DNA of 55,891 nucleotides from Alcaligenaceae bacterium. Its GTDB lineage: Bacteria > Pseudomonadota > Gammaproteobacteria > Burkholderiales > Burkholderiaceae_B. Below the pieces are notes generated by a model, which did no database searches, was not told the DNA's origin, and saw nothing but the letters and a program-made list of their open reading frames with translations. The stretch is from assembly GCA_029265795.1 (NCBI GenBank), contig JAJUGV010000009.1, forward strand, positions 1-55,891, in the 5' to 3' direction. The position numbers were made by a program, and so were the translations under genes. This document shows, one piece after another, positions 32,300 through 41,042 of the stretch; positions within the stretch are counted from its first letter, which is position 1; each line of letters starts with the position of its first letter.

Positions 32300-34086
32300 T
32301 TCAAGCGGACGCCGAAGCGCTCGAGCGTTTTATGTAGGACTTCGTTGTCCGGCTCTTGTTCAAGGCCCGCTTTCCAGACCTCGCGAGCTTCGTCGCGGCG
32401 CTGCATCATCCACAGTACCTCGCCCAGATGCGCAGCGACCTCACCCGATGGCAATTGATGCCAAGAACGCCGCAGATACTCTTCTGCACCTGAATAATCG
32501 CCGCTACGGTATAGATACCAGCCCACGCTATCAAGGATATAGGGGTTATCCGGCTCAAGCTCGAGCGCCTGCTCAAGCAGCTCTTCCGCTTCGTCCAGAT
32601 TGATATTGCGATCGGCAAATGTATAGCCCAGCGAGTTGTAAGCGTTGGCATTATGCGGGGCGAGCTCAATGATACGTCGCATCAAACGCTCGAAATCATC
32701 ATAGCGCCCTTGCCGCTCGTACAGCATCGCCAGATCGTATTTGATTTCGGCTGAATCGGTAATTTCGGCATCCGCCTGCTCTAGAATCTGGACGGCTTGC
32801 TCTGTGCGCCCCGCTTCCCTGTAGAGAGTCGCTTTGGTAAGCACCTGCACGCTACGCTCGTTGTCATCCTGGGGTTCGAGGGCATCAAGGGTGTCAAGCG
32901 CCCCTTGCAGATTACCCGAACGGGAGATCAGCACGGCTTTATGAATCTGCGCCTGAAAACGTACGCTGGGCTCTTCGATGAGGTCCAGCTGGCGGATGGC
33001 CTCCCGACGATCGCCCTGCTTTTCAGCGATCTGGACTAGCAGCAAGCGCGCATCGGATTCATCACCGCCTGCTGTGGTGGCTTTGTCAGGCAGTGCATCG
33101 CTTCGTTGTTCCTGAACAGCGATGTATTCGTGCAAGAGCTCTTTAGCGCGATCGAAGCGCTCGGCGCGCACGTTGACTTCGGCCTCGGTGTAAAGCAAAT
33201 CGAAGTCTTCGGGGGCGCGCCGACGCATATCGGCGATTTCGGCCAACGCTGTATCGAACTCGTGGCGTAACACGAGGCGGTTCACGAGCAACAGCCGCAG
33301 GCGCCGCATATCGGGGTGCCGCGCAACGTATTCCTGTGTCTCACGGATGGCGGCACGGGAATCGACTTTCAGACCATACTCGAGCACGCGCTGTGCCGCC
33401 ATTTCAGAATCGGGAGCAAGACGCACCGCCTCGCGCGCCGCCTCAAGAGCACGCACCGGCTCTTCCGCAGCCCAGGCTGCATCTGCCAGCGCCAGCTGCG
33501 CCAACGGTATGCCGCGAACCGAGTCGGGCAGCGCATTTTCCAGTACCTGGTAGGCGACCTGCTTGTCATTCATCTTGGCAACGATGGACGCAGCCTCTGC
33601 GATCGCCCGCTCTTTGTGGGTGGCTTTCTCGATACGCTCCCGAAGGTTATCGGCCAGACCCGAAGTCTGGCCGCTAGAAGCAGACAGCGCCAGTGAAGAA
33701 GCGACGGCGTCCGGGTCGTTCGGAGCCACCAGCACCCACTGCTTGGCCGCGCGCAATGCTGCCGGCAGATCGCGCGCGGCCATAGCGAACTGAAATGCCC
33801 GTTTGGCCAAACGTGGATCCGACGTTTCGCGGGCCAACCCGTACATGAGTTCCGACGCCGACCCGAAGCTTGAGCGCTGAGCGGAAAGCTCGGCTACCAG
33901 GATGCGATACAGTATGTCGGCAGTAAGCCGTACCGCCGGCAGCTCGCCGGGGCGCAACTGGATCTGTTCGGCAGGATCAAGTTCCGGCGGGTCACCCAGT
34001 AAAAGGGGAGCGCCCATTTGCGACCAGACGGGTTGCGAGAGCACCCCCACAGCCGCCGCGAACAACACCTTAGAAATACATTTCAT
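32296..34086 (-). CDS. Periplasmic/outer-membrane TPR-repeat protein
   Basis: A 596-residue exported protein with many tetratricopeptide-like helix pairs. The N-terminal signal is MKCISKVLFAAAVGVLSQPV with probable cleavage after WSQ. Clear TPR units include GYTFADRNINLDEAEELLEQ followed by ALELEPDNPYILDSVGWYLY and RSGDYSGAEEYLRRSW. It belongs to the tetratricopeptide proteins encoded just upstream of lolB in many betaproteobacteria; a role in envelope assembly is likely but unproven. The ATG at 34086 is used because it gives the signal peptide; upstream codons would run into the divergent mutM gene. lolB overlaps it by 4 bp. Confidence 0.85.
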   Translation of the reverse strand: MKCISKVLFAAAVGVLSQPVWSQMGAPLLLGDPPELDPAEQIQLRPGELPAVRLTADILYRILVAELSAQRSSFGSASELMYGLARETSDPRLAKRAFQFAMAARDLPAALRAAKQWVLVAPNDPDAVASSLALSASSGQTSGLADNLRERIEKATHKERAIAEAASIVAKMNDKQVAYQVLENALPDSVRGIPLAQLALADAAWAAEEPVRALEAAREAVRLAPDSEMAAQRVLEYGLKVDSRAAIRETQEYVARHPDMRRLRLLLVNRLVLRHEFDTALAEIADMRRRAPEDFDLLYTEAEVNVRAERFDRAKELLHEYIAVQEQRSDALPDKATTAGGDESDARLLLVQIAEKQGDRREAIRQLDLIEEPSVRFQAQIHKAVLISRSGNLQGALDTLDALEPQDDNERSVQVLTKATLYREAGRTEQAVQILEQADAEITDSAEIKYDLAMLYERQGRYDDFERLMRRIIELAPHNANAYNSLGYTFADRNINLDEAEELLEQALELEPDNPYILDSVGWYLYRSGDYSGAEEYLRRSWHQLPSGEVAAHLGEVLWMMQRRDEAREVWKAGLEQEPDNEVLHKTLERFGVRLK

Positions 34087-34177
34087 CAAATACGCCCCAG
34101 GCCGTTGCTTCTGGACGCGAGCACCGAGTGGCAAAATCGCATGGTGATTGTTTGTGAATAAGCTATAGCTCCCCGAC

Positions 34178-35005
34178 ATGCCTGAACTACCCGAAGTTGA
34201 AACGACGCGTCGAGGCATTGCGCCTATTATGACAGACCGCAGGCTGGAATCGTTCCTTACACACGACACTCGCATGCGCTGGCCTGTCCCGGACGATTTG
34301 CCGGCCACAATCAGTGGCAGAGTCGTGCGTCACTGTGGCCGGCGCGGCAAGTACCTGCTTATTGAATTTGACCACGGTACCCAGATCATCCATCTGGGCA
34401 TGTCCGGCTCGTTACGCCGGGTTCCCCTGGATGAACCGCGTCGCAAGCACGATCATGCGGAGTGGGTATTTTCCAACGCGCGCTTCCTGCTGCACGACCC
34501 GCGACGCTTCGGCGCCATCCTGTGGCATCCGGCAGAAGCCGGTCCAGTTTCCGCACACCCTTTGTTGGCCCGCCTGGGCGTCGAGCCACTGGACCCAGCT
34601 TTCAACGGTGATCTCTTGTTTCGCGCATTTGCGGGGCGCCGGGTCGCCATCAAACAAGCCCTTCTCTCGGGTTCGGTCGTGGTCGGGGTGGGCAACATCT
34701 ACGCTTCCGAAGCGCTGTTCAAGGCGCGTATTGATCCCCGTCTTCCTGCCGGTAGTCTGTCACGGCGACGCTGCATGCTGCTTGCCGAGGCTATCCGCGA
34801 GACGCTTTCGCAAGCCATCGATTCGGGCGGCAGCACCTTGCGCGATTACGTGAATGCCACGGGGGAGCCGGGTGCCTATTTTGAACTGCACGCTGCGGTT
34901 TACGAGCGTGGGGGCCAAGCCTGCAACCGCTGTTCAACGCCCATACGCCGTATCGTGCAAGGGCAACGCGCAACGTATTTCTGCCCGCGCTGTCAGCGTC
35001 GCTGA
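34178..35005 (+). CDS. mutM: Formamidopyrimidine-DNA glycosylase (Fpg)
   Basis: A 275-residue DNA repair enzyme removing 8-oxoguanine and formamidopyrimidines. MPELPEVETTRRGI supplies Pro2 as the nucleophile and the catalytic Glu3. GVGNIYASEALFKARI is the helix-two-turn-helix, and the C-terminal zinc finger has four cysteines in CNRC (about 248-251) and CPRC (about 268-271). The domain ends near RYFCPRCQRR-like YFCPRCQRR. It is divergent from the TPR gene with 91 bp between starts. The usual mutY neighbour is not present; an aromatic catabolism cluster follows instead. Confidence 0.96.
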   Translation: MPELPEVETTRRGIAPIMTDRRLESFLTHDTRMRWPVPDDLPATISGRVVRHCGRRGKYLLIEFDHGTQIIHLGMSGSLRRVPLDEPRRKHDHAEWVFSNARFLLHDPRRFGAILWHPAEAGPVSAHPLLARLGVEPLDPAFNGDLLFRAFAGRRVAIKQALLSGSVVVGVGNIYASEALFKARIDPRLPAGSLSRRRCMLLAEAIRETLSQAIDSGGSTLRDYVNATGEPGAYFELHAAVYERGGQACNRCSTPIRRIVQGQRATYFCPRCQRR

Positions 35006-35011
35006 CCAAGA

Positions 35012-35063
35012 TTCGTTTTTAACGAACTCATTGCACATTAACGAATCATTGGTTATTCTCCTT
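35012..35063 (+). promoter_or_regulatory. Promoter with AACGAA operator repeats upstream of the MBL-fold gene
   Basis: TTCGTT-TTT-AACGAA (35012-35026) is a perfect palindrome, and another AACGAA lies at 35040-35045, 19 bp further. A possible promoter overlaps: TTGCAC (35031-35036), 17 bp, then TATTCT (35054-35059), a modest match to -35/-10. A repressor of the downstream catabolic genes could bind here; none is encoded nearby. Confidence 0.5.
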
Positions 35064-35088
35064 CAAACCTAAACGAGGAGTTTTACCC

Positions 35089-36042
35089 ATGAGCAAGCAG
35101 TTCGCATCCCAAGGGGATCTAGAAGAAAAAGAAGTTTCCTTTGAAAAGCTGTCCGATAACGCCTATGCCTATACGGCGGAAGGCGACCCGAACACCGGCG
35201 TAATCATCGGCGACGAAGCCGTGATGGTGGTGGACACCCAAGCTACGCCCGTCATGGCTCAAGACGTCATCCGCCGCATTCGCGAAGTGACCGACAAACC
35301 CATTAAGTACATTTTGCTGTCTCACTATCACGCTGTGCGCGTCTTTGGCGCCTCCGCCTATGGCGCGCAGGAAATCATTGCAAGCCGAGACACCTACGAC
35401 CTGATCGTTGAGCGCGGAGAAGAAGACAAGGCAAGCGAAATCGGTCGCTTCCCGCGCCTGTTCCGGGCGGTGGAATCCATTCCCCCAGGTCTGACCTGGC
35501 CTACCATGACCTTCAAGGGCGAAATGACAGTGGATCTGGGCAATCTTGAGGTCAAGCTGCTGCAGGTCGGTCGCGGTCATACCAAGGGTGACACCATCGC
35601 CTGGTTGCCCGAGCAACGCATCATGATGGCCGGCGACCTGGTCGAGTATCAGTCCACGCCCTATGCCGGTGACGCCTACTTCCGCGACTGGCCGCAAACA
35701 CTGGACCGTCTGACAGAGTTCAAGGCCGAGAAAATGGTTCCCGGCCGCGGCCCCGCCCTAAAGAACGCCGACGAAGTCCGCAAGGCCCTGGCAGGCACGC
35801 GTGGATTCCTCACCGACCTCTACAACTGCGTGAACAACGGCGTCGCAGCCGGCAAAGATCTCAGGACTATCTATCGCGAGACCTACGACTTCATGAAGCC
35901 ACGCTATGCCGATTGGGTGATCTTCGATCACTGCATGCCCTTCGACGTATCGCGCGCCTACGACGAAGCCACCGGCTACGACGACCCCAGAATCTGGACA
36001 GCCGAGCGCGACATAGAAATGTGGAAATCGCTGGAGGGATGA
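35089..36042 (+). CDS. MBL-fold metallo-hydrolase-like protein with altered metal motif
   Basis: A 317-residue protein with metallo-beta-lactamase fold: NTGVIIGDEAVMVVDTQATP, KYILLSHYHAVRVFGASAYG, VGRGHTKGDTIAWLPEQRIM and AGDLVEYQSTPYAGDAYF. The normal HxHxDH motif is HYHAVRV here, so the Asp and third His of the second metal site are missing. The later His (GRGHTKGD) and Asp (AGDLVEY) are kept, so one metal may still bind. Similar proteins accompany FAD monooxygenases of aromatic catabolism. It begins a probable operon with the FAD enzyme, DUF2783 and fumarylacetoacetase genes; the GAGGAG before ATG 35089 is a strong ribosome-binding site. Confidence 0.82.
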   Translation: MSKQFASQGDLEEKEVSFEKLSDNAYAYTAEGDPNTGVIIGDEAVMVVDTQATPVMAQDVIRRIREVTDKPIKYILLSHYHAVRVFGASAYGAQEIIASRDTYDLIVERGEEDKASEIGRFPRLFRAVESIPPGLTWPTMTFKGEMTVDLGNLEVKLLQVGRGHTKGDTIAWLPEQRIMMAGDLVEYQSTPYAGDAYFRDWPQTLDRLTEFKAEKMVPGRGPALKNADEVRKALAGTRGFLTDLYNCVNNGVAAGKDLRTIYRETYDFMKPRYADWVIFDHCMPFDVSRAYDEATGYDDPRIWTAERDIEMWKSLEG

Positions 36043-36046
36043 ACCC

Positions 36047-36105
36047 GGACACAAAACAGTCCTGAGGACTGTTTTGTGCCTGGTTCATCGGAGCGGCATG
36101 CAGGC
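36047..36105. repeat. Intergenic hairpin repeat, copy A
   Basis: Starts in a perfect 12-bp hairpin (ACAAAACAGTCC with GGACTGTTTTGT around a TGA loop) and continues into a 32-nt stretch (36074-36105) identical to 36150-36181. It starts 5 bp after the MBL-fold stop and may also work as a transcript-end structure. Confidence 0.75.
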
Positions 36106-36125
36106 CGCGACGTGGAAACAACCGA

Positions 36126-36181
36126 GGCACACAACCGCCCTGAAGACCGTTGTGCCTGGTTCATCGGAGCGGCATGCAGGC
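36126..36181. repeat. Intergenic hairpin repeat, copy B
   Basis: Second copy of the element, in the same orientation, with a less perfect hairpin (GGCACACAAC with GTTGTGCC) and the identical 32-nt tail ending GGAGCGGCATGCAGGC. It lies 46 bp before the GTG of the FAD monooxygenase. Two tandem copies in a 184-bp gap suggest a REP-like family present elsewhere in the genome. Confidence 0.75.
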
Positions 36182-36226
36182 TCCATCTCACACAATTAGA
36201 ACGAATTCCTTCAAAGGAGAACGGCA

Positions 36227-37921
36227 GTGGGAGACATCGACTACCAATCACTGCAACTCGAATACCGGCCCGTCCCGGCCGACGCCCCCGACCACTATCC
36301 GGTGATTATCGTCGGCGCCGGCCCTGTGGGCATGAGCATGGCCCTGGACATGGCGCAGCATGGGCACAAGGTGCTGGTCCTTGACGACGACCATACCTTG
36401 TCGATCGGCTCTCGGGCCATTTGTTTTGCCAAGCGCACGTTGGACATATGGGACCGCCTGGACATCGGCGAACGCATGGTGCGCAAAGGCATTTCCTGGA
36501 ATGTGGGCAGGATCTTTTTTCGAGACGAAGAGGTCTGGAACTTCAATCTGCTGCCCGAGTCCGGCCACCGCCGCCCTGCCTTCATCAATCTTCAACAGTA
36601 TTACTGCGAAGGCTATCTCTACGAAAAGTGCGAGGCCGACCCCAACATCGAGATCCGTTGGCGCAACCGCGTAGTGGAAGTCCAGCCGGCCAATTCCCAA
36701 GTGACTCTAACGGTGGATACTCCCGATGGACCCTATTCCATTTCGACCGACTGGCTGATCGCCTGTGACGGGGCGCGCTCACCTGTGCGCAAAATGCTGG
36801 GGCAGGAAGCGCACGGCCAGATCTTCCGCGACCGCTTTCTGATTGCCGACGTCAAATTGGAAGCTGACTTCCCGGAAGAGCGTTGGTTCTGGTTCGATCC
36901 GCCCTTCCACCCGAATCAATCCGTCTTGCTGCACAGCCAGCCTGACAACGTCTGGCGCATCGACTTCCAACTGGGCTGGGACGCTGACCCCGCTGAAGAG
37001 GTGAAGCCTGAAAAAGTCCTACCTCGCATTAAGGCGCTGCTCGGTAAAGACGTAGATGTTCAACTGGAATGGGTCAGTGTCTATACCTTTGCCTGTGAAC
37101 GCATGGACAGCTTCCGACACGGACGAGTGTTCTTCGCCGGTGACGCCGCGCATCGTGTCTCGCCATTCGGTGCTCGTGGCGCTAACAGTGGAGTGCAGGA
37201 TATCGACAACCTCGCATGGAAACTAGATCTGGTCATGCGCGGCCGCGCGCCGGACGCCTTGCTGGATACCTATTGTGAGGAACGTCAGGCAGCCGCCGAC
37301 GAAAACATTCTCAATTCTACTCGGTCGACCGACTTCATCACACCCAAAAGTGAGACCAGCCTGTTGTTCCGCAACACCGTCTTACGCCTGGCGAAACAAC
37401 ACGACTTTGCACGCCGGTTGGTGAACAGTGGCCGCTTATCAGAAGCCACCTTCTATACGGAATCCTCTCTCAACACGCCGGACGTCGACGAGTTCACAGC
37501 GACGCTGCCGGTCGGCGGCGTGGCTCCGGACGGCCCGGTCAGCCGAGACGGCCACACCACGTGGTGGCTCAGCCAACTGGGCAAGAATTTCGTGATTGCA
37601 GTGTTCTGCAAAGACAGCCTGCCCGATGCCGCCAGCTTGCAACAGATGGCGAACCCTGATTTCCAATCGTTGCCAGTACGCTGTATTCTCGTTGTTTCGC
37701 CCGAGCTGGAAGGAGACATTGCTGCTACGGGCATTGAATACGTGGTGGATCAGGATTCGATCCTGGCCGGCCGCTATGACGTGCGAGGCGGCGCCTGCTA
37801 TCTGATTCGGCCCGACCAGCACATTGCAGCGCGCTGGCGCAACGTCGACATCGTAAGAATCAGGCAAGCCCTGCTTCGCGCCACCAGCACCCACCAAGAG
37901 GTACCGTCATGTCACAACTGA
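36227..37921 (+). CDS. FAD-dependent aromatic monooxygenase (MhpA/PheA-like)
   Basis: A 564-residue group A flavin monooxygenase. VIIVGAGPVGMSMALDMAQH is the FAD-binding GxGxxG, IACDGARSPVRKML the DG motif contacting both FAD and NAD(P)H, and GRVFFAGDAAHRVSPFGARG the GD motif. The C terminus is thioredoxin-like, as in 3-(3-hydroxyphenyl)propionate hydroxylase. It would add a hydroxyl to a phenolic ring with NAD(P)H and O2. Start GTG 36227 follows AAAGGAGAACGGCA. It overlaps the DUF2783 gene by 13 bp, a common pairing. With fumarylacetoacetase downstream it may feed a homogentisate- or gentisate-type pathway; the ring-cleavage dioxygenase is not in this window. Confidence 0.88.
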   Translation: MGDIDYQSLQLEYRPVPADAPDHYPVIIVGAGPVGMSMALDMAQHGHKVLVLDDDHTLSIGSRAICFAKRTLDIWDRLDIGERMVRKGISWNVGRIFFRDEEVWNFNLLPESGHRRPAFINLQQYYCEGYLYEKCEADPNIEIRWRNRVVEVQPANSQVTLTVDTPDGPYSISTDWLIACDGARSPVRKMLGQEAHGQIFRDRFLIADVKLEADFPEERWFWFDPPFHPNQSVLLHSQPDNVWRIDFQLGWDADPAEEVKPEKVLPRIKALLGKDVDVQLEWVSVYTFACERMDSFRHGRVFFAGDAAHRVSPFGARGANSGVQDIDNLAWKLDLVMRGRAPDALLDTYCEERQAAADENILNSTRSTDFITPKSETSLLFRNTVLRLAKQHDFARRLVNSGRLSEATFYTESSLNTPDVDEFTATLPVGGVAPDGPVSRDGHTTWWLSQLGKNFVIAVFCKDSLPDAASLQQMANPDFQSLPVRCILVVSPELEGDIAATGIEYVVDQDSILAGRYDVRGGACYLIRPDQHIAARWRNVDIVRIRQALLRATSTHQEVPSCHN

Positions 37922-38115
37922 ACACACAGTGCAATTTCAATGTTCCTGATGAGTTCTACGAGCGCCTCATCAACGCCCATCGTGATCTCAGCACGAATGA
38001 AAGCAACGCGATGAACGCCGCTCTGGTATTGCTGCTGTCCAACCATATTGGCGACCTGGATGTCATATCCCAGGCCCTTGAGGAAGCACGCCGCTCGGTG
38101 ATGGCAGAAGCCTGA
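37909..38115 (+). CDS. DUF2783 family small protein
   Basis: A 68-residue protein resembling the DUF2783 family, which is nearly always encoded next to FAD aromatic monooxygenases. It is mainly helical: FNVPDEFYERLINAHRDLST and ESNAMNAALVLLLSNHIGDL are conserved-looking helices. It starts inside the 3' end of the monooxygenase gene (13-bp overlap), suggesting coupled expression. A role as accessory or regulatory subunit is plausible, but its activity is not established. Confidence 0.82.
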   Translation: MSQLNTQCNFNVPDEFYERLINAHRDLSTNESNAMNAALVLLLSNHIGDLDVISQALEEARRSVMAEA

Positions 38116-38251
38116 GCTGCATTTATCCCAAGCTCACTTCATCGTATAAATCGCGGCAGTCCACCAACTGCCGCGTCCGTTCCCACACTCTTGGGTGGCA
38201 TTGCCGCCCACCTCTTATCGACTGACTACTGCGAAGCAGGAATCCGAGTAC

Positions 38252-39568
38252 ATGTCCCATCTGAATGAAACGCACGATCCCTCCCTCAAAAGCTGGGTGA
38301 GTTCCGCCAACGAAGCCGATAACGGCTTTCCGATCCAGAATCTGCCCTATGGCGTCTTTCGCGAGAAGGGCAGTAGCGAGCCATTCCGAATCGGAGTCGC
38401 CATCGGCAACAAGGTGCTCGATCTCACCACGCTGGCAGGGTTGCAACCATGGAGCGGTAAAGCTGCAGAAGCGTTGGAAGCGTGCAAGGCAGGCAAGCTG
38501 AATACACTGATGGCTCTTGGTAGCACCCACTGGTCGGCGCTGCGCTTAGAGTTGTCCCGCGCGCTCAGGCAAGGGTCGTCACTGCAGGCCACGCTGGAGC
38601 CCTTACTCGTTGAGCGCTCCGCTGTCGAGCATGATGTGCCCGCGCAGATCGGCGACTACACCGATTTCTATATCTCCATCCACCACGCCACAGCCGTGGG
38701 CAAGCAATTCCGCCCCGATAACCCGCTACTGCCTAATTACAAATGGGTGCCGATTGGTTATCACGGTCGCGCCTCTACCATCGGGGTATCGGGCCAGACC
38801 TTCCCGCGGCCCGTCGGTCAGACGCGCCCCGCCGGCGAAGGTGCTGCACCGAATTTCGGTCCGTGCCAGAGGCTGGATTACGAGCTCGAACTAGGCATCT
38901 TTGTAGGAACAGGGAACGCACAGGGTCAACGCATCGATATTGATGACGCCGAATCCCATGTATTTGGGCTGTGCCTTCTGAACGATTGGTCGGCCCGCGA
39001 TATTCAGGCCTGGGAATACCAGCCGCTTGGGCCGTTTTTATCCAAGAACTTCGCCAGCACGATTTCTCCGTGGATCGTCACGCTAGAGGCCTTAGCGCCG
39101 TTCCGCGAGCCGTTCAAACGCCCGGAAGGCGATCCGCAACCCCTGCCTTATCTCCACTCCGAAGCCAACAGTGCCGCCGGCGCCTTTGGCGTCGAACTCG
39201 AAGTGCTGATGACCACGGAACAATCGCGCCGTCAGGGTGTCGAACCTGCCCGCCTGTCCACCAGCAACTTCCGCGACGCTTACTGGAGCGTTGCGCAGCT
39301 GCTCGCCCACCATACGGTGAACGGCTGCATGCTTCAGCCCGGTGACATGCTGGGTACCGGCACACTGTCCGGCCCGGCCGAAGGCGCACAGGCTTCCCTG
39401 CTGGAACTCACCACCAACGGCCAGCGGCCTATTACCCTGCCCTGGGGTGAACAGCGTACTTTCTTGGAAGATCACGACGAAATCATCCTGCGCGCCCGCT
39501 GCAGCAAATCCGGCTACCCCACCATCAGCCTGGGCGAATGCGCAGGCACAGTCCTTCCCGCTATCTGA
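38252..39568 (+). CDS. fahA: Fumarylacetoacetase
   Basis: A 438-residue enzyme hydrolysing fumarylacetoacetate to fumarate and acetoacetate, the last step of tyrosine/homogentisate breakdown. SWVSSANEADNGFPIQNLPY is the N-terminal domain start, DYTDFYISIHHATAVGKQFR carries the metal Asp and catalytic His, and YELELGIFVGTGN supplies the metal Glu residues. LLNDWSARDIQAWEYQPLGP contributes the Asp ligand, and GTGTLSGPAEG is near the C terminus. The ATG at 38252 is chosen to match the family start (MSHLNETHDPSLKSWV) and has AGGAATC upstream. It ends 20 bp before the convergent FAD oxidase gene. Confidence 0.94.
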   Translation: MSHLNETHDPSLKSWVSSANEADNGFPIQNLPYGVFREKGSSEPFRIGVAIGNKVLDLTTLAGLQPWSGKAAEALEACKAGKLNTLMALGSTHWSALRLELSRALRQGSSLQATLEPLLVERSAVEHDVPAQIGDYTDFYISIHHATAVGKQFRPDNPLLPNYKWVPIGYHGRASTIGVSGQTFPRPVGQTRPAGEGAAPNFGPCQRLDYELELGIFVGTGNAQGQRIDIDDAESHVFGLCLLNDWSARDIQAWEYQPLGPFLSKNFASTISPWIVTLEALAPFREPFKRPEGDPQPLPYLHSEANSAAGAFGVELEVLMTTEQSRRQGVEPARLSTSNFRDAYWSVAQLLAHHTVNGCMLQPGDMLGTGTLSGPAEGAQASLLELTTNGQRPITLPWGEQRTFLEDHDEIILRARCSKSGYPTISLGECAGTVLPAI

Positions 39569-39573
39569 AAAGT

Positions 39574-39586
39574 GGGGTCAGACCCC
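39574..39586. repeat. GGGGTC-A-GACCCC palindrome between convergent genes
   Basis: A 13-bp perfect palindrome centred between the fahA stop (39568) and the FAD-oxidase stop (39589). The same element appears twice at 48311-48365. Surrounding bases form a longer arm (AAAGT / GGTTAAA), so it may act as a bidirectional transcript-end structure. Confidence 0.7.
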
Positions 39587-39588
39587 GG

Positions 39589-40998
39589 TTAAAGCATTTT
39601 TCCGGGGTTCATGAGGCCGGCGGGGTCGAGTGAGGCTTTGATGCGCCGCATGAGGGCGAGTTCGACGGGGTCTTTGTAGCGTGGCAGGTAATCGCGTTTG
39701 AGCTGCCCGATGCCGTGCTCCGCGCTGATAGACCCCTGAAATGCGTGTACGCGGTCGTGCACCAGCTCGTGGATCTGGCTTTGACGCTCCAACAGTGCTT
39801 CTTCGGTGTATGCCGTGCCCGGAGCCACGTTGTAATGAAGGTTGCCATCACCGAGGTGGCCGAATATCACGTGCTCGACACCCGGAAAGTGCTGCTGCAA
39901 GGCGGCGTTCGTGGTGTCAACGAATTCGGCCATGCGCGAGGCCGATATAGAGATATCGTGCTTTACGCTCTTGCCCAAGGCCTTTTCGGCCAGCGGTATG
40001 CTTTCGCGTAGATGCCATAGCGCACGACTCTGAGCCACGTTCTCGGCAATGACGGCATCCAGGATCAGGCCCTGTTCCAGGCAGTCGCCAATCACGCTCT
40101 CAAAACGCTCGCGGGCGTGCGCTTCGCTTTCGCTATCAGAGAGTTCCAGCACGGCAAACCACGGAGCCGCAGCGGAGTCCGCTGAAAAAGGAATTCGCTG
40201 ATCGGGAAAACATTGCACCACAGCATGCAGGCAATTGGCGCCGATAAGCTCGAACCCGGTCAGCGCCGCTGCGAATCCACTGCGCGCAGCAGACAATACC
40301 GCCACGGCCTTTTCAATGGACTCGAGCGCAAGCATCGCCGTGCATTGCGCCACCGGCAAGGGAAAGAGTTTCAGTGTGGCGGCCGTTATGATGCCCAATG
40401 TGCCTTCACTGCCGATATAAAGGTTTCGTAGGTCGTATCCGGTGTTGTCCTTGCGCAGACCGCGCAATCCGTTCCAGATTTCCCCCTGTGGCGTCACCAC
40501 CTCCAGGCCCAACACCAGCTCGCGCGCATTGCCATAACGTAGCACCTGGGTCCCGCCGGCGTTGGTAGCCAGGTTTCCTCCTATGGTGCAACTGCCTTCC
40601 GCCGCCAGACTCAGCGGGAAGAGACGACCGGCCTCTCGCGCCGCCTGTTGCACCGCCTGCAGGATGCAGCCCGCCTCGACAACCATGGTGTCGTTCTCGG
40701 TATCAATATGGCGAATAGCATTCATGCGCGCCGTGGAGATCAGCAAGGCCGCACCCGAAACGTCGGGGGTGGCACCACCGCACAAGCCGGTATTACCGCC
40801 CTGCGGCACCATAGGCACCCCGTGGGCCACACACCATTTCACTACCGCGGCGAGCTCTTTAGTTGAACCGGGGCGAGCCACCGCGAGGGCATTGCCGCGA
40901 TATCGCCCCCGCCAGTCCTGCAAGTACGTCTCGGCTTCGGTTCCAGTAAGCAGGTGCTGCGGACCCAGCAACTGCGCAAGCTCTTCTAGATGACCCAT
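39589..40998 (-). CDS. FAD-binding oxidase (D-lactate/D-2-hydroxyglutarate/glycolate dehydrogenase, GlcD family)
   Basis: A 469-residue FAD-linked oxidase. PMVPQGGNTGLCGGATPDVS is the PP-loop that holds FAD pyrophosphate, FPLSLAAEGSCTIGGNLATN and NTGYDLRNLYIGSEGTLGII complete the FAD-binding (PCMH) domain, and GHLGDGNLHYNVAP with SAEHGIGQLKRDYLPRYKDP is the C-terminal catalytic part with metal-binding His. It oxidises a D-2-hydroxyacid to the 2-oxoacid. Whether the substrate is D-lactate, glycolate or D-2-hydroxyglutarate cannot be told. The ATG at 40998 matches the family start; a longer frame to 41070 overlaps the neighbouring LysR gene by 28 bp. Confidence 0.91.
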   Translation of the reverse strand: MGHLEELAQLLGPQHLLTGTEAETYLQDWRGRYRGNALAVARPGSTKELAAVVKWCVAHGVPMVPQGGNTGLCGGATPDVSGAALLISTARMNAIRHIDTENDTMVVEAGCILQAVQQAAREAGRLFPLSLAAEGSCTIGGNLATNAGGTQVLRYGNARELVLGLEVVTPQGEIWNGLRGLRKDNTGYDLRNLYIGSEGTLGIITAATLKLFPLPVAQCTAMLALESIEKAVAVLSAARSGFAAALTGFELIGANCLHAVVQCFPDQRIPFSADSAAAPWFAVLELSDSESEAHARERFESVIGDCLEQGLILDAVIAENVAQSRALWHLRESIPLAEKALGKSVKHDISISASRMAEFVDTTNAALQQHFPGVEHVIFGHLGDGNLHYNVAPGTAYTEEALLERQSQIHELVHDRVHAFQGSISAEHGIGQLKRDYLPRYKDPVELALMRRIKASLDPAGLMNPGKML

Positions 40999-41042
40999 GT
41001 GGAAATCCTGATACTGACGGGTTGATAGTGTTGCGCCCGATT

